In this document: in pieces, positions 63,859 through 64,000 of the stretch
Layout: each line of letters begins with the position of its first letter
How positions within the stretch are numbered: the first letter of the stretch is position 1
NCBI RefSeq assembly: GCF_025376885.1
Contig: NZ_JAHUBR010000001.1
Location: 2,963,563 to 3,027,562, forward strand
From: Pseudoruegeria sp. SHC-113
Lineage (GTDB): Bacteria; Pseudomonadota; Alphaproteobacteria; Rhodobacterales; Rhodobacteraceae
Length of the DNA: 64,000 nucleotides
Direction of reading: 5' to 3'
Made by a program: the position numbers and the translations under genes
Notes under the pieces: model-generated
Databases searched by the model: none
The model's input: only the letters and a program-made list of their open reading frames with translations
What the model was told of the DNA's origin: nothing

Positions 63859-64000
63859 ATGATCATCAAGCTTTTCAAAAACTTCGCCAAAGACGAATCC
63901 GGCGCCGTGACCGTTGACTGGGTCGTGCTGACCGCCGCTCTCGTGGGCCTCGGCATTGCCGTCCTGTCCACCGTTGCCACGGGCGTTGACAACGTCAACA
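63859..64000 (+). CDS. flp: Flp family type IVb pilin, copy 2 (cut by the right edge)
   Basis: The visible 142 nt differ from pilin copy 1 by a single synonymous change (Lys7 AAA instead of AAG), so at least the first 47 residues are identical. GGAG precedes the ATG at 63859. The tail lies outside the window and may differ. It is probably followed by the prepilin peptidase and other tad genes. Confidence 0.9.
   Translation, partial: MIIKLFKNFAKDESGAVTVDWVVLTAALVGLGIAVLSTVATGVDNVN

Overview
The window is GC-rich, densely coded DNA (roughly two-thirds G+C by eye) from an alphaproteobacterium, most likely a marine Rhodobacteraceae/Roseobacter-group member. The grounds are the gene neighbourhoods: a ctaB-ctaG-ctaE-surf1-thrC-M16 peptidase run, lysC-ptsP, dprA-topA, Flp pilins with an Asp at the +5 site, and a roseobacter-style intergenic palindromic repeat. 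I see no tRNA, rRNA, CRISPR array, insertion sequence or prophage. Calls rest on reading translated frames and motifs; no database search was run.

Layout. (1) 1-13.0 kb: sugar-acid catabolism. A CUT1-type ABC importer (left edge cut) is divergent from an amidohydrolase, an IclR regulator, a solute-binding-protein homologue without a signal peptide and a class III CoA-transferase. Then come a GntR regulator and the operon uxaC-kduI-kduD-uxuB, which isomerises and reduces hexuronates and unsaturated-uronate products toward mannonate and KDG. (2) 13.0-18.0 kb: a LysR regulator divergent from dabB-dabA, a predicted energy-coupled inorganic-carbon accumulation complex. (3) 18.0-23.9 kb: an ectoine-hydrolase-like M24 protein, an AhpD-like protein, two small membrane or secreted proteins, and a LacI regulator with twin operators facing a GH2 beta-mannosidase. 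(4) 24.0-33.2 kb: a nonulosonic-acid (pseudaminic acid type) cluster. A Kdo-transferase-like gene, pseG, pseI, a WbqC-family gene, an FAD oxidoreductase and a methyltransferase overlap end to end on the plus strand and converge on pseB-pseC-pseF on the minus strand.

(5) 33.2-43.1 kb: mixed metabolism (histone-deacetylase-like amidohydrolase, DUF1178, SDR, lysC, ptsP, flavin reductase, mtnP, LysE exporter). It includes a 38-residue secreted cysteine-rich peptide gene with its own extended -10 promoter, followed by an unknown anchored protein. (6) 43.1-49.2 kb: apt, an SPFH/NfeD pair, a GlcD-like FAD oxidase, a metallo-beta-lactamase-fold protein with an altered metal motif, a GNAT and an M16 peptidase. 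(7) 49.2-55 kb: thrC and cytochrome aa3 oxidase subunits II and III with their assembly factors; subunit I is not here. (8) 55-63 kb: tldD, dprA, topA, a two-subunit 3-oxoacid CoA-transferase, a small GNAT and a lytic transglycosylase. (9) 63.3-64 kb: two nearly identical tandem Flp pilin genes, the second cut by the right edge, probably the start of a tad pilus locus.

The parts most worth following are the pseudaminic-type cluster with its unusual transferase and modifying genes, the DabAB carbon system under LysR control, the cytoplasmic binding-protein/CoA-transferase pair, the tiny cysteine-rich secreted peptide, the duplicated pilins, and a two-copy palindromic repeat that sits between convergent genes both times.
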